NCBI RefSeq assembly: GCF_000835495.1
Contig: NW_015622542.1
Coordinates: 5,788,485-5,852,484, forward strand
Direction of reading: 5' to 3'
Origin: Cladophialophora immunda
Lineage: Eukaryota; Ascomycota; Eurotiomycetes; Chaetothyriales; Herpotrichiellaceae
Length of the DNA: 64,000 nt
The position numbers were made by a program, and so were the translations under genes. Below the pieces are notes generated by a model that saw nothing but the letters and a program-made list of their open reading frames with translations, had not been told where the DNA came from and made no database searches. This document shows, piece by piece, positions 52,972 to 63,441 of the stretch (the stretch's first letter is position 1; every line of letters starts with the position of its first letter).

Positions 52972-54204
52972 TCACGTCTCCTCAAACACAAAAACGCCTT
53001 TTCCAGGTCGGAAGCCACCAAGGGTTCCTTGAACGGCTTGTTTCAGGAGATCGATTTCCGTGTTCCAGCCCCATTTGCATTCTTGCACCGGTATATCCTT
53101 GAATCTCCCTTCTCTCGTGAGCCGAAGAACATCTTCCACAGTCTGTTTCTTCTGGTCCGGGTGTCGGTCACTCCATTTGCTCACCCAAAACCCGTTGAAA
53201 GTGATCTCCTTGAAGATCAGTAGCGAGGCAGGTAACATGAGAGGCTGTTTGCTCATCGCTCCGTACGTCACCATGGTCGCCCCAGGGCTTAGGAATTTGG
53301 CCAGAGCGGTCGCCGGCTTCCCTCCCACGCAGTTGAGGCCAACTCTGATTTGTTCTCGTCCACCATTTGTCCATTCTTTGATCTGGTCTCTGATCTCGCG
53401 ACTCTGGAGCTCTTCTTCCGTAATGACTTTGGTGGCTCCAATATCGAGCAGTTCCTGGCGAAGTTTCTGTTCCTCCTCCTTGTTCTCCCGACCCCGGATG
53501 ACATTGATACTCTTGAATCCCCACTCGCGTCCAAGCTGTATGGCGGCTCTTCCCACCCCGCTGTTGGCGCCGTTCTGGATGAACCATTCGTCTCCCCGGA
53601 AGCTCCATTTTGCCGAGTCAAGAAGCATGCGGTATGCCGTACAGGGATTGACTGACACCGTCCCGACTTGAAGCGGGGACAGTCCTTCTTTGTTATCAAT
53701 TTTGATCAACTTGCTCTCATCTATTGCCATGTGTGTCCGCCAGGTACCCATCGAGGTACTCTTCATGATGACCCAGTCTCCTTTGCTGAGGGTTTTCACC
53801 CCAGAACCGACACTGATGACCTCTGCCGTTCCTTCATTTCCAGCCACGGCTGAGGGCTCGGAGGTGCCGAGTGCTGTTGTCATCTCTGGCTTCGCAGGAT
53901 ACACACCCTGGATCTGGTTGACGTCGGCAGGGTTGATAGGAGCCACGAGCATACGGAGGACGACGTTGGACCCAGACGCGGGTGAAATAGAGTGACCATG
54001 TAGCGAAAGAACATCTTTTGGCTCTCCATACTTGGAGTATACAAGGGCTTTCGCTTGGGTGTAGCCGTAGCTGCTAATCTTTCTTCTCTGGTCAATGCGT
54101 GATTTGATGGGTTGTTGACAGTCCCAACATAACGATCGGCTTGCTGAGAACAGGCTGCGTGACGTCTCTCCGAGACACTTTCTCACGCAGTAAGGAGATG
54201 CCAT
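52972..54204 (-). CDS. ETR1: Mitochondrial 2-enoyl thioester reductase
   Basis: One exon, 410 residues, ATG at 54204. The first ~45 residues are rich in Arg and Ser with no acid, a mitochondrial presequence. The medium-chain reductase fold follows with Ala-Pro-Ile-Asn-Pro-Ala-Asp-Val-Asn and Gln-Gly-Val-Tyr (the active-site Tyr), Gly-Asn-Glu-Gly, and the NADPH region Asn-Gly-Ala-Asn-Ser-Gly-Val-Gly. Etr1/MECR reduces trans-2-enoyl-ACP in mitochondrial fatty acid synthesis, the route to octanoate for lipoic acid. It lies divergent from the Lunapark gene with ~380 bases between starts. Confidence 0.94.
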   Translation of the reverse strand: MASPYCVRKCLGETSRSLFSASRSLCWDCQQPIKSRIDQRRKISSYGYTQAKALVYSKYGEPKDVLSLHGHSISPASGSNVVLRMLVAPINPADVNQIQGVYPAKPEMTTALGTSEPSAVAGNEGTAEVISVGSGVKTLSKGDWVIMKSTSMGTWRTHMAIDESKLIKIDNKEGLSPLQVGTVSVNPCTAYRMLLDSAKWSFRGDEWFIQNGANSGVGRAAIQLGREWGFKSINVIRGRENKEEEQKLRQELLDIGATKVITEEELQSREIRDQIKEWTNGGREQIRVGLNCVGGKPATALAKFLSPGATMVTYGAMSKQPLMLPASLLIFKEITFNGFWVSKWSDRHPDQKKQTVEDVLRLTREGRFKDIPVQECKWGWNTEIDLLKQAVQGTLGGFRPGKGVFVFEET

Positions 54205-54587
54205 GGCAACTATTACTGAAGACTGAAGGCGAAAGGGTGGACAAGAAAATGAAGCGCAAGCATTGAAACAAGACTTATATCATGGTCCTGACGCTCCCCG
54301 CATTCTCGGAAAATGCTCTCCAAGCCCAAGCGCAGCCTGCAGCTGGCAGCTGGCCACTGGCCCGCTGGGTCTGACCTTCGTCTTTGCACCGACCCGCCGA
54401 TGGAGGTGACAACACGTTGCGCCAACTTCCCCCGTGACGCAGGCATTCATGAATTGTTGATGGTTTTGCACTGAACTCGGCGCATGATGCTGCTGTCAAG
54501 GGTCATGACCATTCGATGGCACGCAGCTGCTCATAGATAAAGTCCGCTCATAACCGATTCTCAGCTTCGACAATGAGGCGAGCCAGC
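54205..54587. promoter_or_regulatory. Bidirectional promoter region between ETR1 and Lunapark genes
   Basis: This is the stretch between two divergent start codons. It is short enough that the two genes may share regulatory sites. No specific element was identified. Confidence 0.45.
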
Positions 54588-55821
54588 ATGTCGTGGCTTT
54601 GGAAGGTGAGCACACGGTCACCAACACAATCTGACAACTACTGACCTGCCTTGTTAGGGAGATGCCAACTCCCCTGCGTCTTTCGAGAAAGCCCTATCCA
54701 AGCTATCCTCGCAAATCACTGCCGCCAACCTCACGCTTGACACGAGTCGCAGTCGAGATCGCCGAATCAAGGCTCTGTGGACTCTTTACACAACCCTCAC
54801 CTATCTCCTTTACACTTTGATCATCGTACTCGTCCTTGGACCACGGAACTGGTCTATATATCACTACGCCGGCCTCATCGGAGCACCAATTCTCATATAC
54901 GTGGTCCGAAAGTCCATTGCTGCCTTTTTTGACTGGAGAATAGGCCGTCAGCAAGCATACTTGGAGCATTTGCAGAAGCAACGGGAACAAAAGATTGCAG
55001 ATCTTAAGAAAGCTACAAAGTACGACAGTACTCAGGAACTGCTACAGAAATATGGAGGTGCTCCACCAACAAAGTCTCCCTCGAAGCAACCGCAACAGGG
55101 CGCGAAACGAAAGGCGAATCCTCCCACAGACCAACGCCCTGTACAGAGGACTGGCATCGCGCCTCCGCCGACGGCGAATATTCCAGGAAGACATACTCCC
55201 GGTCCCCTCCCCCCAAACTCAAATGTACAGACGGGGTCTGCACCTATGTCGCCAACTCACGGCCCGTCACCACTTGCGGGCGCTATGATGGCACACAGTC
55301 CGGTCGAGATAACGCCAGACTCTCCAGGCTTTGCTCCAAATGCCTTCTCAAACATGCCACCTCCTTCCAGCACCACGTACGAGCAACCACCTCACTGGTA
55401 CGACCGCATACTGGATGTTCTTCTTGGTGAGGATGAAACCGCCGCCAAGAATAGATTGGTCTTGTTATGTTCCCGGTGTCGCTTGGTCAATGGTCAAGCC
55501 CCTCCTGGTGTGAGGACACTAGAAGAACTAGGGCGCTGGAGATGCAGTGGGTGCGGTGCTTGGAACGGAGTCGAGAGTGAAGGGGCAAAAGTTGTAAAAG
55601 AAGTAACTGATGCTTCGAAGACGGAAGATGGGGAGGGGTGGGAGAGCGTGCCACGAGCTGCGGATATTCGAGAGGAAACACCGGAAGACTCAAAGCCCGA
55701 AGAAATGGCTGATATCGGCTATCAGGGAACAACAGGGCGAGAAGGTGATGATGATGCCGGCCTCACCAAGAGAGTCACCCGTAGTGCCGGCAAGAAAGAT
55801 TCCCTTGAGTCTTTGCAATGA
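54588..55821 (+). CDS. LNP1: Lunapark-type ER three-way-junction protein
   Basis: Exon 1 (54588-54605) and exon 2 (54658-55821) give 393 residues; an in-frame ATG at 54573 would add five. The start Met-Ser-Trp-Leu-Trp-Lys and Gly-Asp-Ala-Asn-Ser-Pro-Ala-Ser-Phe-Glu-Lys fit the family. Two membrane helices with a short turn lie at ~45-95, a coiled-coil at ~100-130, a Pro/Gln-rich loop, then His-Trp-Tyr-Asp-Arg-Ile-Leu-Asp and a zinc finger Cys-Ser-Arg-Cys ... Cys-Ser-Gly-Cys with ~28 residues between pairs. Lunapark stabilises three-way junctions of the tubular ER with both ends in the cytosol. The C-terminal ~80 residues are acidic and disordered. Confidence 0.94.
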
Positions 55822-56080
55822 ATGATGCCTGCTTCTATCTCCCACGTGTGCCAGACTTCCCGGTCATTTTCTTCCAGCAGTCGATTCTACCCCGGAATCA
55901 TTGGCACCCAGCATACGAGGTTCTCTGTACACGTAGGCGCCTCCTTCTGGATATGCTTGTCACGTGAGCAGCTTCGCCAAGGCGTGAAGAGATTGAAATG
56001 CTCCATCATTGACTTCAGAAATATTTTCTTCCTTGCGCATCTATAGTCATAAACATGTCGATCGGGACGATCTCGGGAAG

Positions 56081-58168
56081 ATGTCCACCTTCATTGTGCG
56101 TCCGGCCGGTGCGGACAAAGATCCCTTTAGAATCGGGTTGACCGCCGTCTCGATGCTCTCGCTGAAGCTGAAGTCCGGGGACATCTGTGAACTCAGAGGC
56201 GCGGACGACACCACCGGCAAGAGAAAACTCGCCGTAGCCTGGCAGGGGCTGGGGCCTGGGATGAAAGACTCGATCGTGCAGACGTCCAGACTGCTCCAAG
56301 AGGCCTACGGGTTGAAACTGGGCGACAAGGTCACGATTTTGCGCTGGTCGCATCCTCTGCAGAACCCCGTCTCCGTCACGCTCCAGAAGGTCGGAGCGCC
56401 GCCGGATGTCAACGCCGACTTGAAGTCCTGGTCGAAGCAGATTGCCTCGACCATGTCCCCTGCGGGGGAATACATGGTCGTGTCCCAGAAGCTACACTGT
56501 CCGCTCAAGTCCGAAGGGGCCGAACCAGTCGAGTTTGTGGTGAAGGACGTGGGTGTGCCCGACTCGTTGTTTGCGCGTGTGACGAAGGACACGACGTTTC
56601 GCATTGTCAGCGGTTCCGAGAGACCGGACCAGCCCGTGTCCATCGTCTTTCGACCGAAGCACCTCGGTGGGATACAGGAGCAAATTTCTCAGGTGCAGGA
56701 CATCGTCAGCGATCTCTGCTACCCGATCGCCAAACGGCATTTTCAAGCATACGAACCGGTGCAGGGGCTTCTTCTCTATGGCGCCAAAGGCACAGGCAAA
56801 TCTGCACTGATTGCTGCTTTGGCCGATTGCGAATGGCCAACGGTGGTATATTGGAAACCAGGGACAGAAATTTACGCTTCCTCAGAGCCGTGTTTGGTCA
56901 TTGTAAGGCCCGAATATCTGACTAAAAGCCCCGGCACCTCCTCAACTGTGTCCAGCGAATTGGAGTCGATGTTTCAGCGGATTCAGGGCAGCCCAACCCT
57001 CGTAGTCGCCGAAGCAAGGCATCCAAATGACATTGATGAAAGGCTACGGACAGAAGGCAGATTTGCCGCGGAGATCGAGCTGCCGATCCCCTCGGCGCTT
57101 CAGAGGAAAGAGATCCTGCTTGCTCTAAGAGGCAAGGACGGTGTCCCAGCGGACGACCTTCTGCAGCAAATTTCGGAGCGGACTCATGGATACGTGGGCG
57201 TCGACCTCAGGGCTCTTCTTCGGGTGACGATGCGCCTTGCGTCCAAGCATCCGCCGCCTTACGGGTCAGAGGATGGCGAAAGCAGTCAGTTGGTTGTACA
57301 ATCCGCAGATTTTGAGAGTGCCTTGCAACAAGTCCGACCGTCTGCCCTGCAGGAGATCTTCCTCGAGACGCCGAATGTCCGATGGTCTGACATCGGCGGC
57401 CAGCACGAAGTCAAGCGCCAACTGCACAACGCCGTGGAGCGGCCGCTGAAATTTGCGGACCGCATGAAGAAGTTGCGCCTGCAGCCCAAGAAAGGGGTCC
57501 TTTTATACGGCCCCCCGGGTTGCTCAAAGACGTTGCTCGTTCGGGCTCTCGCGACGGAAGCGGGTCTGAACTTCCTGGCCGTCAAAGGCGCCGAGCTGAT
57601 CTCCATGTACGTGGGCGAGAGCGAGAGAGCCACGCGCGAGGTCTTCCGGAAAGCCCGGGCGGCCAGCCCGAGCATCGTCTTCTTCGACGAGATCGACGCG
57701 ATCGCCTCCCGGGGGCGGAGCGGCAGCGACCTCAACGTCCTGACCACGCTGCTCAACGAGATGGATGGCTTCGAGGAGCTGCGGAACGTGTTCGTGGTAG
57801 CCGCGACCAATAAGCCGCAAAACATCGATCCCGCCCTGATGCGCCCGGGAAGATTTGACAACGTGGTGTACATTGGCCCGCCGGATGTAGAGGCCAGGAA
57901 GGAGATCTTCCACAAGCGCCTCGAAGGGGTCTATGAGAGTACAAGCGGTCTCGACGACGACGTGCGCGAATTCGCCAGTTCGACCGAAGGGTTCTCCGGG
58001 GCCGAGATCGTAGCCATTTGCCAGACCGCCGGGGAGAATGCCTTTGACGCCGACCGCGAGGTTATCGTGTCCGATGACATTCGGAGAGCCATCGAGAAGA
58101 CCCCCAAGAGTATCACAAGGGAGATGTTGCTAGAATTCGAGACGTGGAACGCCGCTCGGATGCGGTAA
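56081..58168 (+). CDS. CDC48-family AAA ATPase, AFG2/Drg1-like, with degenerate first ATPase domain
   Basis: One exon, 695 residues from the ATG at 56081. N-domain at ~1-190. D1 has Walker A Gly-Ala-Lys-Gly-Thr-Gly-Lys-Ser at ~234-241, but where Walker B should end in Asp-Glu there is Leu-Val-Val-Ala-Glu-Ala-Arg-His-Pro (~305-314), and D1 is shortened before Ile-Asp-Glu-Arg-Leu-Arg. D2 is intact: Gly-Pro-Pro-Gly-Cys-Ser-Lys-Thr at ~477-484 (the Cys is typical of AFG2), Phe-Phe-Asp-Glu-Ile-Asp at ~533, Asn-Glu-Met-Asp-Gly, Ala-Ala-Thr-Asn-Lys-Pro and Arg-Pro-Gly-Arg-Phe-Asp. AFG2 strips Rlp24 from pre-60S ribosomes in the cytoplasm. Whether this is the only AFG2 or a paralogue cannot be told. 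Confidence 0.85.
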   Translation: MSTFIVRPAGADKDPFRIGLTAVSMLSLKLKSGDICELRGADDTTGKRKLAVAWQGLGPGMKDSIVQTSRLLQEAYGLKLGDKVTILRWSHPLQNPVSVTLQKVGAPPDVNADLKSWSKQIASTMSPAGEYMVVSQKLHCPLKSEGAEPVEFVVKDVGVPDSLFARVTKDTTFRIVSGSERPDQPVSIVFRPKHLGGIQEQISQVQDIVSDLCYPIAKRHFQAYEPVQGLLLYGAKGTGKSALIAALADCEWPTVVYWKPGTEIYASSEPCLVIVRPEYLTKSPGTSSTVSSELESMFQRIQGSPTLVVAEARHPNDIDERLRTEGRFAAEIELPIPSALQRKEILLALRGKDGVPADDLLQQISERTHGYVGVDLRALLRVTMRLASKHPPPYGSEDGESSQLVVQSADFESALQQVRPSALQEIFLETPNVRWSDIGGQHEVKRQLHNAVERPLKFADRMKKLRLQPKKGVLLYGPPGCSKTLLVRALATEAGLNFLAVKGAELISMYVGESERATREVFRKARAASPSIVFFDEIDAIASRGRSGSDLNVLTTLLNEMDGFEELRNVFVVAATNKPQNIDPALMRPGRFDNVVYIGPPDVEARKEIFHKRLEGVYESTSGLDDDVREFASSTEGFSGAEIVAICQTAGENAFDADREVIVSDDIRRAIEKTPKSITREMLLEFETWNAARMR

Positions 58169-58246
58169 GAGCGAAGGTGCCCGTTGAGTCTTAGAGCGTC
58201 AAACATCGACTGTCGCTAGCGTTGATGTGCCTGTTAGGGAAGAAAA

Positions 58247-59416
58247 TCAGGCATGGCCATTTGGTCTGCCCTTTGTCTCGATAGCCAAATCATTCACCGT
58301 CTTCCAGACAAAATGTTTGTGGTCCGGGTTGACGACGTGGTTGTCGTTGCCCAGTCCACCCTCTCCTCTAGGTCTGTAGTCCGCCCGTCCGTCCCCCATG
58401 ATGAACCTGAGGCACACGATCGGCCCGCGGTCCTCGTACTGGCGGTCCAGAGCCCGTTTCCTGAACCCCTCCAACCCGACGCTCTTCAGCTCGATGTCCC
58501 CCGCGCCGGCCGCGCTCATGGTCCGGGCGATCTGCCTGAAACTCGCGTGCGTGCCGGCGATCCTGAGCTGCTCGGGCACTGTTTCCGGACCCCCGCGCAC
58601 CGCCCGCTCGGCGAGCAGACAGAGAACCCGCGCGATGTCGCTGATGTCGGTGTAGCTGATGACCTGGTCGGGGCTGCCCACGGCCTGGTACACGTCCTTG
58701 GCGGTGTGGAAGCCGTACCAGGGCCCGATGCCGCTGTGGAGGAAGAGGCCGTTGAAGATCCTGCAGACGCGGATGTCGGCGTCGTGTTCCCCCAGAACCT
58801 TCTTGACCAGTTCGTAGTGCTGCTTCTTGCCGTCCCACTCGGGCACGGCGAAGTCGTGCAGCGTGTGGTCGACCCCGAATTCCGAGGGGAAGTACAGCTT
58901 CACGCCCGTCTTGGGCAGCGCGCGCGCGATCTTGTCCCGGAGTTTCGCTCCTGAGCTTGAGATGCTAGATTGGGGGGAGGACATGATCCTGGATTTCAGC
59001 GCCGTGCGACGGTACGTTCATGCGGGGTATGGGTTGGTTGTACATTCAATGCCACTGGTTGCAAAGAGACGGGGGGAGAGTTGTGTGTATCTGTGTGCAA
59101 GGTAGGTATCGAGGGATGTATATAGTACTCACGCGTTGATGAGGACGTCGACCCCGTCCAGCGCCATGATCAGGTCATTCTCGTCGCACTCCTCCCCCTC
59201 CTCCTCGATGATGCGCACCTCGGCACCCAGTCTGTCCCGCCATCTCTCCGTCCGGGCCGTTTGTCGACGGGCCAGCAGCACGAACCCGGATAGCCTGGTG
59301 CGCAGCTCGTCAGAGAGAAACGTCTCGGTCAGGCGTGTTCCCAGGTCGCCCGTCCCGCCTGCCACAGCGATGACCGGTTTGGCGGGGGACGGCGAGAACG
59401 AGGATGGCAGGTCCAT
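58247..59416 (-). CDS. NmrA-like / isoflavone-reductase-like protein
   Basis: Two exons (59133-59416, 58247-58964) give 333 residues. The start ATG yields Met-Asp-Leu-Pro-Ser-Ser-Phe. Exon 1 has Ala-Gly-Gly-Thr-Gly-Asp-Leu-Gly for NAD(P); exon 2 begins Ile-Ser-Ser-Ser-Gly-Ala and has Phe-Pro-Ser-Glu-Phe-Gly-Val-Asp, the family hallmark. It has a Asp-Tyr-like switch: no clear catalytic Lys was seen, so it may bind nucleotide without reducing. It converges on the AFG2-like gene with only 78 bases between stop codons. It has low similarity to the NmrA-like protein at 29658 apart from the family motifs. Confidence 0.88.
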
Positions 59417-59870
59417 CGAGCTTTTTTGAAATGGTTGAGAATTCTCCTTTCGACTCGGCGTCTTGGATTCGTTTGGGGGATACAGTGAGCATATTCTTTC
59501 CCTGGAGTCGGGTTCGGGGATTTTCAAACCGCGCGCGAGTTACGCAAGGCTGCGGGGCACGAGGCTCGGAATTGCGTGCTGTGAGGGGTTGGAGGCTGGA
59601 GCCCAAGGGCGAATTTCCCAACGAGTCCTGGACTACAGGAAAAAGGAAGAAGTGAACTGCCTGCTATAGTGATATGGGAGCTTTACACTTGTACGAGCGC
59701 TTCAGGCAAAGAAGCAACTTACTACAACGGAGACAGCTGGTGAGCCACACCGCATTATGCACATCGCCTACTGCACTGAGACCGAAGCACACAACAGCAC
59801 CATCATTGAGATTAATCAAAACCTATTTTTGTGTCGTGTCCAAATCCCCCAATCTTCAAGACATGCGCGA
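59417..59870. other. Intergenic, 0.45 kb
   Basis: Upstream of the NmrA-like gene and downstream of the nitronate monooxygenase gene. No gene is seen. Confidence 0.4.
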
Positions 59871-61447
59871 TCAGAGTTTGGCGCTCGGCCTCAAATACCC
59901 TCCAGCACTGCTCAGCACCTTGACCGCGCCATCCATCATCTCCGCCACGATCTCGGCGGCAGTCTGGTTCGGCGTGTTGACGAGACCGGCGACCTGGCCC
60001 ATGGGTCTTTTTGCAAAAAACAGGCATCAGCAAGGTCGGACGCGCAAAAGGGGGTGGAAGAGACACGTACCTGAGCGTCGACTGATCCTCAATCTCCTCC
60101 GTGATGCCTCCGACCTTCTCCAGCTTCTCCATCTCGTGGTGCAGCGCGATGATGCCCTGGCTTTGCAGTTGCTGGATCTCGTCCCTGCGGTTCGTCTCCC
60201 AGTTTCTGACGTACGGCGTGGCCAGCGCGCGCAATGGGCGTCCCGTCCAGATCGTGGACTTGATGGTGCTGTCAAAGTCGGCGGCGACGATGGCTCTCTT
60301 TGCGGCCTCGGGGGCGCCGGATTCTTTGGCGGTGACAAAGCGGGTGCCCACCCAGACAGCGGAGGCACCGAGCATCAGTGCTGCTGCGATGCCGCGGCCG
60401 TCGTATATTCCGCCCGCTGCGACGAGTTGGACCGGCTTGCCCGTTAGTGGGGAGGTGTAGTTTTTGACGATGTCTGCGCAGGCTGGAATCAAGACACTTT
60501 ATTAGGGGGGATTCCAAGGTTAGCAAGTTCCTTTTCCGACAATGCCGGGCAGAAGATGCTCATCACCCCACAAGCATCGCCAATCTCGCTGATAGATCGA
60601 GTTAGACTCACCTCGTCGCTGTGTCGCCCGTGTGTCCACCGGCCTCTCCTCCCTGGGCGCAGATGATGTCGGCACCAGCCTGGCAGGCCTTGTGGACATG
60701 CTTGGGGTGGCCGATCATGTTCATATACAGCACGCCGTTCTTGTGGAGTTTGTCCACGACGTGTTTGGGGGCGACTCCCACGGCGGAGACAAAGAGTTTG
60801 GCGCCGCCGGCAATGATGATGTCGACGAGTTCGTTGAGGGAGCCTTTCGTGTAGTCCAGCTGTTCACAGAAGAGGTCGATAAGCAGTTGTACCAGGACAA
60901 CAAGCCTGACAGAGCTTCACTGGGTGCCTCTTGGGGGACGGTAAGTGGGCAGCAAGGAAAGAAACTCACATTGGTCTTTCGCGCATTGCCGCCGACTTGA
61001 GGGATCAATAGATCGACACCGAAGGGGAGTGAAGGGTCCTTGAGACCAGCCTGTCCCAGGCAGAGTTCACGACATCAGCCACTGCATTGCTTTGGACATT
61101 TGGCCTCCCGCCTCATCCAGCCTCATCCCATCCATCCGTCTCACGGGATCTGGAGGCGAAAGGCGGCCGCAAGCACTCGGAACGTTGTCCACTCACCTTC
61201 AACTCGTCAATCATCTCCTGTAGCATCTTGGGCGTGTATCCGACTCCGCCGATCACGCCGAGGCCGCCTCTCATAGGATTTAGCATGCGCACTGAAGGAA
61301 AGAAGAAGCCGAGGGGATTTCCATCTCTAACATACCGGCATTCGACACCGCCGCGGCGAGAGGAGCGCCCGACGTCTGGCCCATGCCGGCCAGGAGGATC
61401 GGGTGCTGGATGCCCAGCAGCTGGGTGACGGGGGTGGTTATCGACAT
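59871..61447 (-). CDS. Nitronate monooxygenase (FMN, 2-nitropropane dioxygenase family)
   Basis: About six exons on the minus strand. The start ATG at 61447 gives Met-Ser-Ile-Thr-Thr-Pro-Val-Thr and Gln-His-Pro-Ile-Leu-Leu-Ala-Gly-Met-Gly; exon 2 starts Gly-Gly-Leu-Gly-Val-Ile-Gly-Gly; a later exon has Met-Ile-Gly-His-Pro and Ala-Gln-Gly-Gly-Glu-Ala-Gly-Gly-His-Thr-Gly, with the catalytic His; then Val-Ala-Ala-Gly-Gly-Ile-Tyr-Asp-Gly-Arg-Gly and Gly-Ala-Ser-Ala-Val-Trp-Val-Gly-Thr for FMN phosphate. The last exon ends Arg-Pro-Ser-Ala-Lys-Leu. The enzyme oxidises nitronates such as propionate 3-nitronate, a respiratory poison made by plants and microbes, or acts as another FMN oxidoreductase. 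All exon junctions read in frame. Confidence 0.9.
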
Positions 61448-62100
61448 GACTGTATGGGTGAATGCGCTGGAATTGATGTTACAACTGTAGGCAGATAAGA
61501 CAGCGAAGAGATGAGGAATGTTCTTTCAATCAGTCAGTTCTTTAAAAGCAGCTTTCCGAGGCCCGGTTGTCAGTGTCAGCAATTAGCCAGTGGAACCTTG
61601 CGTCGCAATTTGAGACGAATGGACATAAGCGAGAGGTCGAGTGATCAGGGAACTAAGGTATTATGTGTTATATCTCTGTCTCTCCCATCTCCACAGCTCT
61701 GAACAATGGGAACTCGGTATCGGTTACTAAATGGCGGCGCATTGTTTGTTGCTGGGCCCTCGCAGTGCATAGGCTTCGAGCCTTGAGCCGAGTCCCAGAT
61801 GCGGGATGCCGAGGTCTCTCGACTCTCGCCAACGACAACAACGACACCCATGCACACCTCTCTCCAGATTTTCCCCACGCCTTCACTCGAAAGTCAGAGA
61901 GTTCGGTGCTAACTAGCTATGTGACTAGGTCTTGCTTCCATCGGCTCATTGCTACAGGTAATCATTAGCTGATTGTTTCTCATTCTCCGGGGCTGGACTG
62001 GAGCCTTGCCATGCCCATGCGGTGCCTCGATCCGCATCAGGCTGAGCGCCATCGGACCCAAGCTCCCATCTCCCGAGCATTCTTATGAAACCCCCTCACA
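61448..62100. promoter_or_regulatory. Divergent intergenic region, 0.65 kb
   Basis: Between the start codons of the nitronate monooxygenase (minus) and the GNAT gene (plus). No gene is seen; it should hold both promoters. Confidence 0.4.
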
Positions 62101-62979
62101 ATGCGCCTGACCGATCCCATCCGCCTCTCACTCGAAGACGCAGATGCTGTCGCTCCAGATATCGCAAGCATCAGACACTCGTCGCTGACAAGCACCCCGC
62201 TGGGCCAGCTGAGATACGGCGCCGTGCCGCACGCCGAGGCCCGCGAATGGCTGGAGTCGTGCAGCAGGCTCGAGCTCCAGAGCGAGCTGAGATATCCCCG
62301 GATCGCCAGCTTCGAGCGTGACGGGTCGGGACAGCATGTGACGCGCATGGAACACCTCGTCGTCCGCGACCTGGATCTCGCGCCATTCAAAGCGTGCAAT
62401 GCCCTGACTATACAAGGGGACGCCGTGCGCCCTGGACGGGTCGTCGCCTATGCAGAGTTCCAATACCACCCACCCCAGCAAGAGCCGGCCGCGGGCTCAG
62501 TGATCTCGGGATCACAACGCATCCACGCCTCAGAAGAAGGATTCTCGAGTGAGGAGCCCGCGACGGTGCTCGATCTTCCCGTATCTGTCCACCGCGACCT
62601 GCACGAACACTGGGACCGGACCGTCGAAGCCGCCCTCTCCGCGCGGTTCGGGCACATGCACTGCTTCGAGGTGCGCGGCATCGGCACGCTCGCGCCCTCG
62701 CACCTGCGCAAGGGCATCGCCAGCAGCCTGCTGGCGTGGATTTTCCCGTGGGCGGACGCGCTGGGCGTCCCCGTCGTCCTGGCGGCCACGCCGGCGGGCC
62801 ACCCGTTCTACCTCCGGCACGGCTTCGTGGAAGTCGATGACGACGACGACGACGACGAAGACGGAAAAGCTCAGCGGCGCTTCATCGAGTGCGACATGGC
62901 TGACTGGGGAGGGACCGGCGTCCATCGACACGTCCTGATGATACGATGGCCGAAGCACGCGGAAAGGAATACCGCGTGA
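62101..62979 (+). CDS. GNAT-family N-acetyltransferase
   Basis: One exon, 292 residues, ATG at 62101. The C-terminal half has the GNAT fold: Leu-Ala-Pro-Ser-His-Leu-Arg-Lys-Gly-Ile-Ala-Ser-Ser-Leu-Leu for acetyl-CoA pyrophosphate binding (~198-212) and Ala-Thr-Pro-Ala-Gly-His-Pro-Phe-Tyr-Leu-Arg-His-Gly-Phe near ~230-243, typical for the last part of the domain. A run of Asp (seven in a row) follows from GAC repeats. The N-terminal half is not clearly assigned. Many fungal GNATs of this shape have unknown small-molecule substrates. Confidence 0.85.
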   Translation: MRLTDPIRLSLEDADAVAPDIASIRHSSLTSTPLGQLRYGAVPHAEAREWLESCSRLELQSELRYPRIASFERDGSGQHVTRMEHLVVRDLDLAPFKACNALTIQGDAVRPGRVVAYAEFQYHPPQQEPAAGSVISGSQRIHASEEGFSSEEPATVLDLPVSVHRDLHEHWDRTVEAALSARFGHMHCFEVRGIGTLAPSHLRKGIASSLLAWIFPWADALGVPVVLAATPAGHPFYLRHGFVEVDDDDDDDEDGKAQRRFIECDMADWGGTGVHRHVLMIRWPKHAERNTA

Positions 62980-63441
62980 ACCATGTCCCTCCAATAAAGG
63001 GTGAAGGAATCCGAGTTCGTCAACGCGTTACGCATACCGAATGCACTCATGCTGGCCGCCGTCACATTTGACGTTTGGTAGTGGCCGCGGGGAGCATCTG
63101 GTTATAAAGATCGCATCGCAGTATATTGATGGCCAGTATGAGAACCATGTGTCCTCAATGCCTATTTTCCACCAATCCTCAAAGGTGACAAGACGTGAGT
63201 CAATTGACGTGTCATTCGATCCAAAATCGCGCTGAAAGTCTTTTACAGAACACTTTTTTGTTCAACGCTATGAGAGAGTCGTCATTATCCATCACATTTA
63301 CATTCCACCACATCAATAGAGACAAGGGAAACCCATAAGAGTCGCCATACCCAAGAACCCAGAAATAGGTAGTGTTACAGATTCCGCCACATAGTTCATA
63401 CCTCCTGGCCATCACAGATGGCTACTTAGTCTGCCCACCGA
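62980..63441. other. Convergent intergenic, 0.46 kb
   Basis: Between the stops of the GNAT gene and the LEA-like gene. No gene is seen. Confidence 0.4.

Noticed and set aside
58253..58954. 233-codon frame on the + strand
   Set aside because: Antisense shadow of the second exon of the NmrA-like gene.
59674..60447. 257-codon frame on the + strand
   Set aside because: It overlaps the last exon of the nitronate monooxygenase in antisense and shows no family similarity.
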